Source: Acanthosepion pharaonis
Lineage: Eukaryota > Mollusca > Cephalopoda > Sepiida > Sepiidae
NCBI GenBank assembly: GCA_903632075.3
Contig: CAHIKZ030003327.1
Location: forward strand, 1,182,501-1,246,500
Direction of reading: 5' to 3'
Length of the DNA stretch: 64,000 bases
This document shows, piece by piece, positions 10,927-20,189 of this stretch. A model generated the notes under the pieces. The model saw only the letters and a program-made list of their open reading frames with translations, was not told where the DNA came from and did not search any database. How positions within the stretch are numbered: the first letter of the stretch is position 1; each line of letters begins with the position of its first letter. The position numbers and the translations under genes are program-made.

Positions 10927-11230
10927 CACTCACTGTAACTCTAGACCGATTTATTTTGTATCCAAATTTTCCCCAACTTGTCTGTTTATTTCAGTTTGTC
11001 CCTTTATCCTAAATTGTTCTCGCTCTTTTGTTTCCGATATAAATTCAGTTTGAATGAATTTCTCAACCAACCCTTTTTATTCCCGACTTAGCAGTCATTA
11101 CCAGATCTACCAAACATTTCCAAATCATCCATGTAGCACAACGTATTAAATATATGATATTCATAACGTTTCCTTTCACTAAACATTTTTCTCTTACACT
11201 AATGTTCACCCAACACAAGGCACAAAAGTC
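10550..11230 (-). pseudogene. R2-like LINE RT remnant
   Basis: The minus strand encodes RYEYHIFNTLCYMDDLEMF near 11120-11170, with the RT motif C residues YMDD intact. This is followed downstream by short islands, including NKFEALNTT and IVTYSFVTEW near 10600-10650. These resemble the RT-to-endonuclease part of R2-like elements, as at 20190-23550. Frameshifts and a (TA)n array (10868-10923) break it. No flanking tail was identified; sequence below 10550 could be its further 3' part but is not recognisable. Confidence 0.55.
10868..10923. repeat. (TA)n microsatellite inside the R2-like remnant
   Basis: About 28 TA units interrupt the RT remnant. Confidence 0.9.
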
Positions 11231-11400
11231 TCTCAAGGTAGAGGTTTATTGAAAGCGGTTGTTGTATGGGGATTTTCTAAACAAAGCTTAGATGCGACAC
11301 AAGGCCGAAGGTATGTTGCGCCTTGTGAGTATCGAACCTATTATTCAGTCGTAACTGATCTAGCGATATAAGCTCGCTAATCATTACGCCACGTCGAAGT
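11231..11400 (-). mobile_element. tRNA-derived SINE, first of two adjacent copies
   Basis: On the minus strand, TGGCGTAATGATTAGCGAG (box A-like) and AGGTTCGATACTC (box B) sit about 40 bases apart. They are followed by CTTCGGCCTTGTGTCGCATC and TTTAGAAAATCCCCATACAAC. The body is shared with the better preserved plus-strand copy at 43295. Confidence 0.7.
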
Positions 11401-11565
11401 GCCCACATGATTTTCTAAGTGTAGCTTAGAAATGGTAAAAAGTCGAATGTTTGGGGGACCTAATGTAGATCGAACTCTTTAATCAGTTGTAAATGATCTG
11501 GCGAGACAAGCTTGTTAACCAATACGCCACGTCGAAGTAACGTAAGCGGTTGTTGTATGAGCGGC
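11401..11565 (-). mobile_element. tRNA-derived SINE, second adjacent copy
   Basis: It has the same head (TGGCGTATTGGTTAACAAGC read on the minus strand, then AGTTCGATCTAC) and a body containing ATTTCTAAGCTACACTTAG. It lies directly beside the previous copy in the same orientation, either as a tandem insertion or as a dimer. Confidence 0.65.
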
Positions 11566-11589
11566 AAGAGCAGCGGTAAGAACTGCATT

Positions 11590-12110
11590 TCATGATGAAT
11601 TGTAAGTAAAGTAACAGTTAACCCAGGACATAAAAAGATTATGATTATTGTGATCGGAGAAGCATCTTCTTAGAAGTCTATTCCACAAAGGACAGGTTCT
11701 TGGGAAGAAGTTTCCTGAATAAAACTTAATTCTTAAAAATGGAATATAAAGGAAATACAGATGGTTCGTCAGAGCGCATGTGACATTTCGGGTCTTTGGT
11801 GTAATGTTCTGAACTTGTGGAACTAAGGAATGAAGTTCGTCAGATAATATGTCATGAAAATAGAGATATATTAGAAAGGGGCTTGCGACGTTTCTTCTAA
11901 GGGAAAAAGGGATTGTAGCGTGGAAAACAATTACTCACCCCCAAAGCTGCGTAGAAGATTTTGAAAACTGTCAAGACTGTCAAATGAATACTAAGTGGTT
12001 CCAACACAGAGATGGCAGCAATACCTTTAATATATTTCGTCTGATTTGACGTATGTAAATATAGAGTATAGTCGTAGTACTTACTGGGTCCGTACAATTT
12101 TGGTTGGTTG
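11590..12110 (-). pseudogene. APE-type LINE 3' end fragment
   Basis: AACAGTTAACCC at 11610, TGTGGAACTAAGGAATGAAGTT at 11818 and GGGGCTTGCGACGTTTCTTC at 11878 recur in the same order at 46770-47045, where they follow a recognisable LINE RT C-terminus. The short minus frame at 11897-12097 contains AALGVSNCFPRYNPFF and is likely a damaged coding end. Confidence 0.55.
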
Positions 12111-12189
12111 TCATTTTCTACTATTTGTCAAACTTTTGCTGGTTATTTAAAGCTAGAAAATCTTTTAGATGGTAAGAATATTTTGAGAT

Positions 12190-12420
12190 AATAATTGCGA
12201 TACAAGTCTTACTAATTAACCCATAGCTGAGGAAGATAAGTTGAATTCCTACCTTTCCCAAGGATTTATTTGCGCGTTGGTGAATATAACAAACCCAACA
12301 TTGAACTGGAACTCAGCTTTTCAATTAAAACAATTCCGAGCCATTATTTATTACACCCCTCGCACATCCAACCTGATAACACCTGGTATTCCGATATAAG
12401 GAACCGGTTATTTTTCCAGC
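12190..12420 (-). mobile_element. 5S-derived SINE-like element, 5' truncated
   Basis: Tail landmarks match the 340-609 element: CTTACTAATTAACCCATAGC, CCTACCTTTCCCAAGGA, CCGAGCCATTATTTATTACACC. Only the last bases of the 5S-like head (ACCTGGTATTCC) remain, so this copy lost its promoter end. Confidence 0.65.
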
Positions 12421-13679
12421 ATCTTTATCGTTGGATCGTATGTATGTGTTCAACTTCAGTTTAGGCGTGAACTTGTATCCCAATAGGTGTTCAAGCCAAG
12501 GATCACATCCTTTAGAGAACAACTATCTATAGTGATAGGCGAAAATTCAAACTCTGCTAGGTAAAGATGGAAAGGGACTAGCATGGTGTTTGAGGTATAA
12601 TAATAATGATGGCTGAGGATGCTATTTCATGGAACGGCTAGCCAATCCCTGTTGCAGACGCTTACTCAGGCACAATATCCACCTATGGTTTATGCTACAA
12701 CTATACTGAATGGGAGTTTAGTTACAGTTTTAGGGAGAGTCTGAAAAAGGTCAGAACCCTCAAACGGTTTGTCACGATGACGTGTGACTTCGTGTTAGCA
12801 CACTATGTATGGCGGCCAAAGAGTTCCGTCTACCCAATTTCAATCGCAAGTCTTAGATCAACCCTTAGTATTGTGACTGTAACAAAATTAGTCAGAATGA
12901 AAGTAATGTGCATTAATGCTAGTGACTATATGATCAATCATACGGAATAATATCAAAACATTTTTATTGTCTATCCATCCATTGTTTATGTTGTGTTTTA
13001 ACCGGAACTTTTCAAGCAACATGTGGTTTCATTTTGACTTGATATTTAAACACTTTTTGCGTCGTTTTCACGGGCAATGTTATTAGTTTAAAGGAATTTA
13101 TACCTCTTTCAGTTAAAATCGATGTGTTTTGCACCTTGTGAATAAACATGTAATTGACCAGTAATTTTGGCGGGTGGCAGTGTCATCAACTTTGGGGAAT
13201 AAATAAATAATGGCCTGGGTTAGTCATTCTAGGTTTTGTTCTGGGTAATTGAGATTATTCGAAAACAAATCTGGCAATGGTGTGTGCATAGATGGAAAAG
13301 CGTTTAAGGCGAATTTTGGAACCTTATCTATTCTTGACTGTTTCTATTTTTTTTTCTTCTTTTGAGAAGCTTGTCGTACGTCTTTAACGCCTGCGTTGCT
13401 CCATTCCTGTTCATCTGTTCAGTGTCCATAATCCATTGTGAAAATCTTAGAATTATTCTCAGGCCTCAATGTTGCATTCAAAAGCTATAGAACTTCATCA
13501 TTCAATGAATTTTGTTCGTACTGAAATTGTTGATATTTTTAAAATTTCTTTTGTTCACAGATCGTTTTGAAAATGTTGTTTTGTTAAAATTTCTTTCTCT
13601 CACATTTCCTTTATCGCTGTGTTTTTAGTTGATTGCGTTTTTGTTTTTTTTGGGGGGTGGGGGGGTATAATGATAAACT
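12421..13679. other. Unassigned intergenic DNA
   Basis: About 1.25 kb with no supported gene. The segment TTCCAGCATCTTTATCG...GTGAACTTG near 12415-12480 has a weak match to 35275-35345 (TTCCAGCATCTTTAGAG...GTGAACTTG), which suggests a shared old repeat. A G-run lies at 13650-13666. Confidence 0.4.
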
Positions 13680-13684
13680 ACATA

Positions 13685-13860
13685 CGGTGGCAGGAGGTTT
13701 TGAGGAGCGTAGAACCACCTCTTAATTGCTGTTGTTCACAGGTCCACCATGACCGTGGGTTACAGCACCTGTTAGACTCCTAACTATGGACAATAGAGAA
13801 CGCCTAAACAAGAATCAACAGTACATTTTTATAATAAAATGACTAACAATATATCTTTAC
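13685..13860 (+). repeat. Interspersed repeat with paired copy at 33815
   Basis: AGGTTTTGAGGAGCGTAGAACCACCTCTTAATTGCTGTTGTTC and AACTATGGACAA recur at 33835-33930 in the same orientation with about 75-80 percent identity by eye. It lies just upstream of the old gypsy pol remnant and could be part of that element's LTR, but I cannot show a matching copy on the other side. Confidence 0.55.
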
Positions 13861-14149
13861 AATATTTAAAAAAAAATTATAAAAACGAATTTTTATAATA
13901 AAATTGCCTCTAACAGTGACAATGAAGAAACAAATGTGGATTTGATTTTGATACATTATCATATTTAGCGTACCAAATTTCAATTTGCACCAGATCTAAA
14001 GTTAATTAAGAAAATTTCAGAAGTATCTACTAATAAAAAAGAATTAGAATCCTTTTTTAGGATTAGTTAGTTTTTTATAAAAGATAAATTCATACAACTA
14101 TATACTGAACTGCAGAAAAATAATAATGAGTTCAAATTGACTCAAGGGT

Positions 14150-14985
14150 AAAGCTTAATATTTATGGATTTAAAAGAGGTATTCGTAGAAAAATCCATTG
14201 TTAAAATCTTAACTACGGATGGGAAGAAAGCGAGCTGTGTCAGCAATTTTATCGCAAGAAGGCCATCCAATAATATACCTTTCAAGAAGATTGATGGCAG
14301 CATAAATAAATTATTCAAATATTGAAAAAGAGGTATTAGCCATTGTCTGGATCATAGACAAGGCGCCACAGTTCTTATTAGGAAATAAGTTCCTATTAAA
14401 GAAAGACCATTAACCTTTATTTTAAATCATAGAAAGGAGCTACCAAAAGTTACCTCTTCCAGGATTCTATGATGTGCAAGAAAATTAATCGTTTATTATA
14501 TCGATGCACTCCCAAGTTTACAATTTAATAAGAATCAAAAAGAAAAATGGAAATCCCTGATGAAGAAATATTACATTGGGTTGAAACTGAGAGATTGTCT
14601 CTACAAATATTGGCATCGGAAACTCTATATGATCTTATATTAAGAATCGCTGAAAGAATAATAAGCAACAGGCGGAATAATTGTTCCAAATCTGAAAGAC
14701 CTTATAAAGAAATACGGCATAAATTAACGATGAAAAACGGTGTTATATGCAAGGAAGATGTGATAGTAACACCAGAAACATTAAGAAGAGATATTTTAAA
14801 AAGTTTACATGATGATGTGCATTGTGGGATAATGTCTATACAGGGGAGATTTATGCTGAAAGCATCATGGCCAGAATATTATCGCGATATAGAAAGTTAT
14901 GTACACAAAAGAGAATACATCCATGTCCTAAAGAAACGAAACTATAGTTGCATTGATATGCACCAGAGGCAGACATTAATGACAT
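14150..14985 (+). pseudogene. Old gypsy pol remnant, RNase H and integrase zinc region
   Basis: Frame-shifted islands read SCVSAILSQEGHPIIYLSRR, then YSNIEKEVLAIVWIIDKAPQ and FLLGNKFLLKKDH, which are RNase H landmarks of Ty3/gypsy elements. A long ORF from 14547 then gives the integrase N-terminal region: VICKEDVIVTPETLRRDILK, LHDDVHCGI and WPEYYRDIESYV. The reading continues across the younger insertion at 17530. Stops and frameshifts, including UAG and UGA in the RNase H region, make it inactive. Confidence 0.8.
14981..14985 (+). repeat. Target-site duplication GACAT (left)
   Basis: GACAT directly before the TGTTGTG of the 5' LTR is repeated directly after the 3' LTR at 17530-17534. Five-base duplications are usual for gypsy integrases. 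Confidence 0.9.
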
Positions 14986-15204
14986 TGTTGTGTAGGAACC
15001 TACCACCCCTCTTGAAGATGAACTCGTCTACAAACAAGGACGTTAAACAGTGGCATGTCAAAAGAGAGTGGGAGAAGTTCTTGGAGTTAGTTATAGACTA
15101 CTCAGGCGATAATCTGTACCAACTTACCAACCGAATAAACCCCATTTTATTGTTACATGTTATTTGGCGTTTGTCTTTATTAACCCCAAATTAACATCAT
15201 AACA
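14986..15204 (+). repeat. 5' LTR
   Basis: 219 bp, starts TGTTGTGTAGG and ends ATCATAACA, so it has the TG...CA termini. It contains AATAAACCCCATTTTATTG, a possible polyadenylation region. It differs from the 3' LTR by about three to four substitutions and several small indels, indicating a fairly recent insertion. Confidence 0.92.
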
Positions 15205-15222
15205 GTGGCGACGAGAGATTCA
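15205..15222 (+). other. Primer-binding site
   Basis: TGGCGACGAGAGA begins one base after the 5' LTR, the usual place and TGG start for a tRNA 3' end. The tRNA species is not resolved here. Confidence 0.65.
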
Positions 15223-15452
15223 TTCATCACGCTGAGTGGAGAATTTTTCAACTCTAGGTGGACTATATAATTTTTTTTTCTCGCACTGAAAGAAAGAAAA
15301 AAAAAACAATACGTCGAACTTTGTTCTTCAAGAAGAAATAGGATTTCAACGTGCCAAAAAGAAGTAAGACTTGTGCTTATTGTTGGATATATACGTGTTT
15401 TTCTCTTTTTTGACTGTTTTCGAAAAGTGTTTTGTGTAATCTATTACGCATA

Positions 15453-16223
15453 ATGGAAGATTTGATTGCATTAACGAAAACTCTAGTGCAAAACCAAATT
15501 CAGCAACAAGAGCAACAAAAATTGTTTCGGGAACAACTAATGGATTTACAAGTTCAGCAGCGAAATGACACAAAGGCTTTATTTGAAACAATATTTGAAA
15601 AAAAATGTGAAGGTTGGACTGATGAACAAAAAGTGAGTTTACTTTTACAAAAGTTGGGTACAGATGAAAATAATAAGTATACGAATTTTGTCCTTCCAAG
15701 AAAAACTAGTGACATTTCTTTCGAAGAAACTGTTAATACTTTGTCTAGTATTTTTGGCGAGCGAGTTAGTTTGTTTCATACTCGTTTCTCGTGTTTGAAT
15801 ATGATAAAGCATGAAGATGAGGATATTCTTACGTATGCTGGAAATGTTAACAGAATGTGTGAACGTTTTATGTTACATGATCTTTCAATTGATCGATTTA
15901 AATGTTTGATATTCGTTCAAGGCTTGACTTCTAGCAAAGATAAGGACATCAGGTCCCGAATATTGGCAAAACTCGAACAAAATTCCGAGATTACTTTGCA
16001 GAAGGTTACGGAAGAGTGTCAAAGAATTGAAAATTTAAAACATGACAATACGCAAATTGAAGAAAAAGACGTATCCCGTGTCCATGCTATTCGACCAAAA
16101 AAGGGAATAGTTAATAAAAACGTTAAAAAACCAACGTGCTTTGGATGCGGTGGTGGTCATTTTAAAAGTGAATGTTTTTTCGCGACAAAAATTGCTATAC
16201 GTGTGGCAATAAAGGCCATATAA
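15453..16223 (+). CDS. gag: Gag-like protein of the young gypsy element
   Basis: I choose ATG 15453; the frame opens slightly earlier at a TTG. The N-terminal 40 residues are Gln-rich and probably coiled coil (VQNQIQQQEQQKLFREQL). A capsid-like middle follows (WTDEQKVSLLLQKLG, then FEETVNTLSSIFGERVSLF and DILTYAGNVNRMCERFM). The C-terminus has a zinc knuckle CFGCGGGHFKSEC (CX2CX3HX4C, one residue short of canonical). Gag would package element RNA in cytoplasmic particles. The frame ends soon after the knuckle; the second knuckle lies in the -1 frame, reached by a slippery site at 16175. Confidence 0.85.
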   Translation: MEDLIALTKTLVQNQIQQQEQQKLFREQLMDLQVQQRNDTKALFETIFEKKCEGWTDEQKVSLLLQKLGTDENNKYTNFVLPRKTSDISFEETVNTLSSIFGERVSLFHTRFSCLNMIKHEDEDILTYAGNVNRMCERFMLHDLSIDRFKCLIFVQGLTSSKDKDIRSRILAKLEQNSEITLQKVTEECQRIENLKHDNTQIEEKDVSRVHAIRPKKGIVNKNVKKPTCFGCGGGHFKSECFFATKIAIRVAIKAI

Positions 16224-16639
16224 GTACTCATTGTAAAAGCAAAAGAAAAAAAATTAAGTCGAAAAAAGATATTGTGAATATTGCGTTGTCACGTCAGGAG
16301 ATTGAGGAGGGGCAGAAAAGAACATTCGTACAAGTAAAAATTAATGGAAAAAATGTTAAACTACAGCTAGATACTGGAAGTGATATTTCCATTATTAATA
16401 CAGCAACATGGATTAAAATAGGCAGACCTTTTTTTAAAAAGACTGAAAAAGTGGCTCGCGGGATTTCTGGAAGAAAATTGCATTTTCAAGGTGAATTTTC
16501 TTGTAATATTTCATTTGTTGGTAAGACACTAAAGTCTAAAGTGTATGTGCTACAAAATGCTTCAAATTTGTTTGGAACAGATTGGATTATACTGTTTAAT
16601 TTATGGGAACTCCCTATAAATTCTTTTTGTAATAGTTAA
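16172..16639 (+). CDS. Second zinc knuckle and retropepsin, -1 frame
   Basis: The useful part starts after 16181. It carries a canonical CX2CX4HX4C knuckle (CYTCGNKGHISTHC), a basic linker (KSKRKKIKSKK), and an aspartic protease core with LQLDTGSDISII, where DTG is the catalytic motif, followed by a flap-like region near GISGRKLHF. Retropepsins of this type cut Gag-Pol. The frame ends at 16639, before RT. It overlaps gag by about 50 bases and probably has no start codon of its own. Confidence 0.85.
   Translation: MFFRDKNCYTCGNKGHISTHCKSKRKKIKSKKDIVNIALSRQEIEEGQKRTFVQVKINGKNVKLQLDTGSDISIINTATWIKIGRPFFKKTEKVARGISGRKLHFQGEFSCNISFVGKTLKSKVYVLQNASNLFGTDWIILFNLWELPINSFCNS
16175..16181 (+). promoter_or_regulatory. 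Candidate -1 ribosomal frameshift heptamer TTTTTTC
   Basis: In the gag frame the codons are TGT TTT TTC, so T TTT TTC fits the X XXY YYZ slippery form in the correct phase. After a -1 slip, translation continues as RDKNCYTCGNKGHISTHC, giving the second zinc knuckle and then protease. A homopolymer deletion in this copy is the alternative explanation. Confidence 0.5.
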
Positions 16640-17100
16640 TGTTTCTTCTCGGTGTAAAAATCAGGTTACAGAAAATTTTGTGAAAGATCTGAAAATAAAA
16701 TTTCCACAAGTATTTTCAGAAGGTCTTGGATGTTGCAAAAAGGCGAAGGCAAAATTTGAAGTGAAGAAAAATGTAAAACCTATTTTCTAGCGAAAAAGAA
16801 ATGTGCCATTTGGTGTTTTGGAACACTGACAAGGAATTGGAACGGCTTGAAAATTTAGGAGTTATTTCACGCATTGAATTTTCAGAGTGGGCCTGCCCTG
16901 TTGTATATGTTAAAAAATAATAAAATTCGGATGTGTGCAGATTTTTCTACGGGTCTAAATGATTGCTTAAAAGACCACACATATCCTTTGCCTTTCACCA
17001 GAAGACATTTTTGCAAGTTTAAGTAGAGGAAAAATATTCTAAATTGGATTTATCGGATGCCTATCTCCAAGTCAAAAATGGACGCACAAAAGACATTTGA
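16640..17100 (+). pseudogene. Broken N-terminal RT of the young gypsy element
   Basis: Frame-shifted pieces show GVISRIEFSEWACPVVYVKK, IRMCADFSTGLNDCL and LDLSDAYLQVK (the last near 17047-17079, containing the first catalytic Asp of gypsy RT). Directly afterwards the sequence jumps to an unrelated C-terminal tail, which marks an internal deletion near 17080-17100. There is no YVDD box. Confidence 0.8.
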
Positions 17101-17282
17101 ACCATTTAAGGAAAAGAATCATCGAAAAAATATGTAAAGAAAATGAAGAACCACTGGAGGTATTATATGATTTATTTGATATACCGACTCCACCATTGCC
17201 TGAAACAGTTGTTCAAAGAAGCACAAGAAAAAGAACGAGGGTGGAACGTTTAAGTCCAGATCCCAAAAGAAAAAAATATTAA
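17097..17282 (+). pseudogene. C-terminal pol tail of the young gypsy element
   Basis: A short frame ends just before the polypurine tract and encodes a charged tail: ETVVQRSTRKRTRVERL and then SPDPKRKKY. It is likely the basic end of the original integrase, brought next to RT by the deletion. The ATG at its start is not evidence of independent expression. Confidence 0.55.
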
Positions 17283-17311
17283 TTCCTCCGGAATTAATCT
17301 CAAGGGGGAGG

Positions 17312-17529
17312 TGTTGTGTAGGAACCTACCACCCCTCTTGAAGATGAACTCGTCTACAAAGACGTTAAACAGTGGCATGTCAAAAGATAGTGGGAGAAGT
17401 TCTTGAGCTGAGTTAGTTATAGACTACTCAGGCGATATCTGTACCAACTTACCAACCGAATAAATCCCATTTTATTGTTACATGTTATTTGGCGTTTGTC
17501 TTTATTAACCCCAAATTAACATCATAACG
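17312..17529 (+). repeat. 3' LTR
   Basis: 218 bp, matches the 5' LTR with a 5-base deletion after TCTACAAA, a small indel near TTCTTGAGCTGAG, a 1-base deletion in CGATATCTG, and few substitutions. Its last base is G in place of A. It is followed by the GACAT duplication at 17530-17534. Confidence 0.92.
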
Positions 17530-18250
17530 GACATGAAGCTATTTCTAATTTTAATACACACCTTTTTAGGATGGTCTGAATTCGTTAAAGATATCAAACC
17601 TACTATAATAAAACAAATACTAAGAGTAGTGTTTCCTAGAAATGCGTTCCCCAAAACATTGATATCGGACAATGTATCAGAATTTTGTAATGAAGATCGA
17701 TGTAACTGGTTGAGGCGGATTGGCTGCTTTCCTTACAAAACCCAAGCATAACATCCATAATCTAAAGAGATTGCGGAGAAAATGCTGGAGACAGTAATAA
17801 TGGCATTAAAAGCATTTTCCCCAAGTGCAGATATTATAAACGGTTACTTCGAAAGTTAGGGTTTAGTTATAGGACGATTTCACAGACAGATTGCAAAGCC
17901 CATCAGCGCTAATGGGTAGACAAATAAGATCTCCATTAACAATGTCTTATTCGACAAACGAAATGATGTGGCATAAGAAAGACAAAGTAGCACGTCCGGC
18001 AAAGGGGAAATAACACGACCATTGTATCAAGGAAAGGGAAAAGCCTAATGGATTGAAGAGGAAGACGTCGTGATGGAAGAATACCTTGATAGAGAAGAAA
18101 GGATAAGTTCTTCAAATCAGGATAATCCAATAGAAGACATGCCTATCGATGATATAGGGAGTAACTCAGACATGGATGATGAAATGATACGAAGATCTGT
18201 TAAAAAGAACACGAGATAAACCTCAAAGTGTAGAGTGGGAAAGAGGTTGA
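17530..18250 (+). pseudogene. Old gypsy integrase core, continuation after the insertion
   Basis: Right after the duplicated target the frame gives KLFLILIHTFLGWSEFVKDI, where the first catalytic Asp position of the usual ILIDxFxxW motif reads His. Then comes FPKTLISDNVSEFCNED, with the second Asp in SDN, and later EIAEKMLET with the third acidic position. Downstream, LMGRQIRSPLTMSYSTNEMM marks the integrase C-terminal region. Stops at 17750 and 17860 and frameshifts break the chain. Confidence 0.85.
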
Positions 18251-19040
18251 AGAAGTTCGAGTACAACCAAAGGCATTAATCCTGTTCGCTTCAGCGAGGT
18301 ATAGTAGATTGGTAATTAGGGTTGTACTTATTTGCATATATTTAGTAAAGATATAAAGTGTATAGTAAACTAAGAGACAAGCAGGAAGTTGACTCCTGAT
18401 CACGTGTCGTAGAACAGCAAAATACAACAGAAGGCATACAATTGCGTTCAAAATATATTTAGTTTCAGCACTAAATAATTCATACATGTTGATATGATGC
18501 TTAACATAATCAACCAACGAACAACACCTTGCCATCTCTCATTCTCTAATCCTCCTCTCTCCCCCACCCCCTCTCTCTCTCTCTCTCTCTCTCTCTCAAT
18601 AGTAATTTGAATATATTTCTTCGATTACCTTTTGTTTTCTTTTATGTCGAAATATTAAATGTTTCAGAGAATGTGACTTCCTTTAGGGAGACTAAATTTG
18701 AATCAGTATTTTACAAAACAACGCAAAGTTTGACAGCGAAATTTGAAGACGCAATGGAACAGTAAAAAACGCTTTCGAAATGAAAAAGAAATAGGAAGAC
18801 AAATGTAGGCTTAAATGGATGGGTTTAGGTGATGAAAAAGAATATTTACTAAGGGCTGCAAAGGACAGGAAGTTACGGTAAGCCACTTACTCGAAGGACA
18901 TTGAACATAGAAGAAATTCGAAGCCTTATATACTGTCTTTAATTGATTCATCATCTAATAATTCTTTTCGTTTTTTCTATCATGTCTTATTATCTCCAGT
19001 TTATTTCTATTGTCATATTTATTGACTTTTAACTTTTATA
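18251..19040. other. Unassigned DNA with (TC)n tract
   Basis: A short (TC)n run lies at 18570-18597. Otherwise no recognised feature. The first 250 bases may contain the end of the old gypsy element; I found no matching LTR. Confidence 0.4.
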
Positions 19041-19649
19041 AGAAATCATTTCACCCCAACCAAATTAATACAGCCACTAAGACGCAAGGGCTTACATAGC
19101 GTTAGAGACTATTAGGAATATAATGTCTAAAACGACAGAGTGAATCAACTTTTCTAGAAGTGAATCGAGCAATTGATTCAATCTAATCTTTCCACTTCAT
19201 ATCAGCGGAAAACTTTTGTCCTAGAAGGTTCAATGAGACATTTTCCTTGAGATTGGCATCAGTCGAATTAATTCCTCATAAATTTTACTCGTGAGTTTCA
19301 CATTTTTTCTTCTGATTAATAGTAGGAATTGGTTGAAGTGGAGCCTCATTTAGAATTATCTACTGACGGTGTCCATTATTTGAAGGATCAGTACATATTT
19401 TTCGACAAGTCTGGTTTTGCCATTGGGGTCACAAATTTGATAAAATTCCTGATGATCGATACAAAATAAGGTGTTATTTTTATCGATAAATTTAATGTTT
19501 CCTTTTTATCTTTCTAGCAAAAGCTGACTTGTTTGTAATTGCTGATTGATTCTTTTCCTTCGGCTTACCAAGCCATTGCAGGTTCTTTAAGTCCAGGAAA
19601 TATGTTTAGATTGTAAGACTATTTCGGATATAATAATGGTTTAATGATA
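19041..19649. repeat. Possible LINE-related 3' fragment and unassigned DNA
   Basis: TTTCACCCCAACC...CAGCCACTAAGACGCAAG at 19048-19090 resembles the 3' edge of the LINE at 4575-4612 (TTTCACCCCAAGC...GAAGCCACTAAGACGCTTAC). The rest is not recognised. Confidence 0.35.
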
Positions 19650-19872
19650 CAATTCTTCCTAATTAAATCATAGCTGGAAGAGAAGAGGTGGATTCATGCC
19701 TTTCTCAATGATATTTATGCGTTACTGAATTTACGAAACTAACGCTCAATTCGGCTTTCCGATTAACAATTCTGAGACATTATCCATTAATCCACCTGCA
19801 CATCCAAGCTTACAGTACATGATGTTCTTACTTAACTTTGCTGTTTTAAAGTGATGTGGCCGTCAGCCTGTT
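19650..19872 (-). mobile_element. 5S-derived SINE-like element with internal deletion in the head
   Basis: The tail matches the other copies (AAATCATAGCTGG, GGATTCATGCCTTTCTCAATG, GACATTATCCATTAATCCACC, GCACATCCAAG). The head keeps GACGGCCACATCACTTTAAAAC and AAGTTAAG on the minus strand but lacks most of the 5S middle and 3' part. Confidence 0.65.
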
Positions 19873-20189
19873 TTGTTAGTGAATTTAGGGTTGGACGTAC
19901 ACTTTAGTCTTGGTCGACAGTCGTCCTAGAGCTGGTATCATGAACAAAATTACCCGCTGGCGGTAAAATTTAAAATACCATAAAAATTGCAAATCTCAAT
20001 GCTTACAAGCAAATATTCATTACGGATCGGCCGTTATCCGGGTCAGGATGGTCCGCGTCCCTCAAATAGGAACCAGTCTGGTGCGGAAAAATCTTTTGCT
20101 GAAACAAACTTTTCCAACAAAGATGAGACATTTGGTCACCAAACTCTAATTTTTATAACCTTGGTCGAAGTGATTCGATGCTAAATAAA
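19873..20189. other. Unassigned stretch
   Basis: No recognised feature; it may belong to the R2-like element that follows. Confidence 0.3.

Larger units (their letters stand above)
14986..17529 (+). mobile_element. Young, internally deleted Ty3/gypsy-like retrotransposon
   Basis: 2544 bp bounded by near-identical direct LTRs (14986-15204 and 17312-17529) and a GACAT duplication. Internal parts in order: tRNA-type primer site at 15206, gag, retropepsin, a broken start of RT, a short C-terminal tail, and the polypurine tract AAGGGGGAGG (17302-17311). RT palm, RNase H and integrase are missing, so it could move only with enzymes supplied by another copy. It sits inside the integrase core region of an older gypsy element. 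Confidence 0.93.

Noticed and set aside
17097..17282. Independent 61-residue gene
   Set aside because: It is the deletion-joined end of the gypsy pol region just before the polypurine tract.
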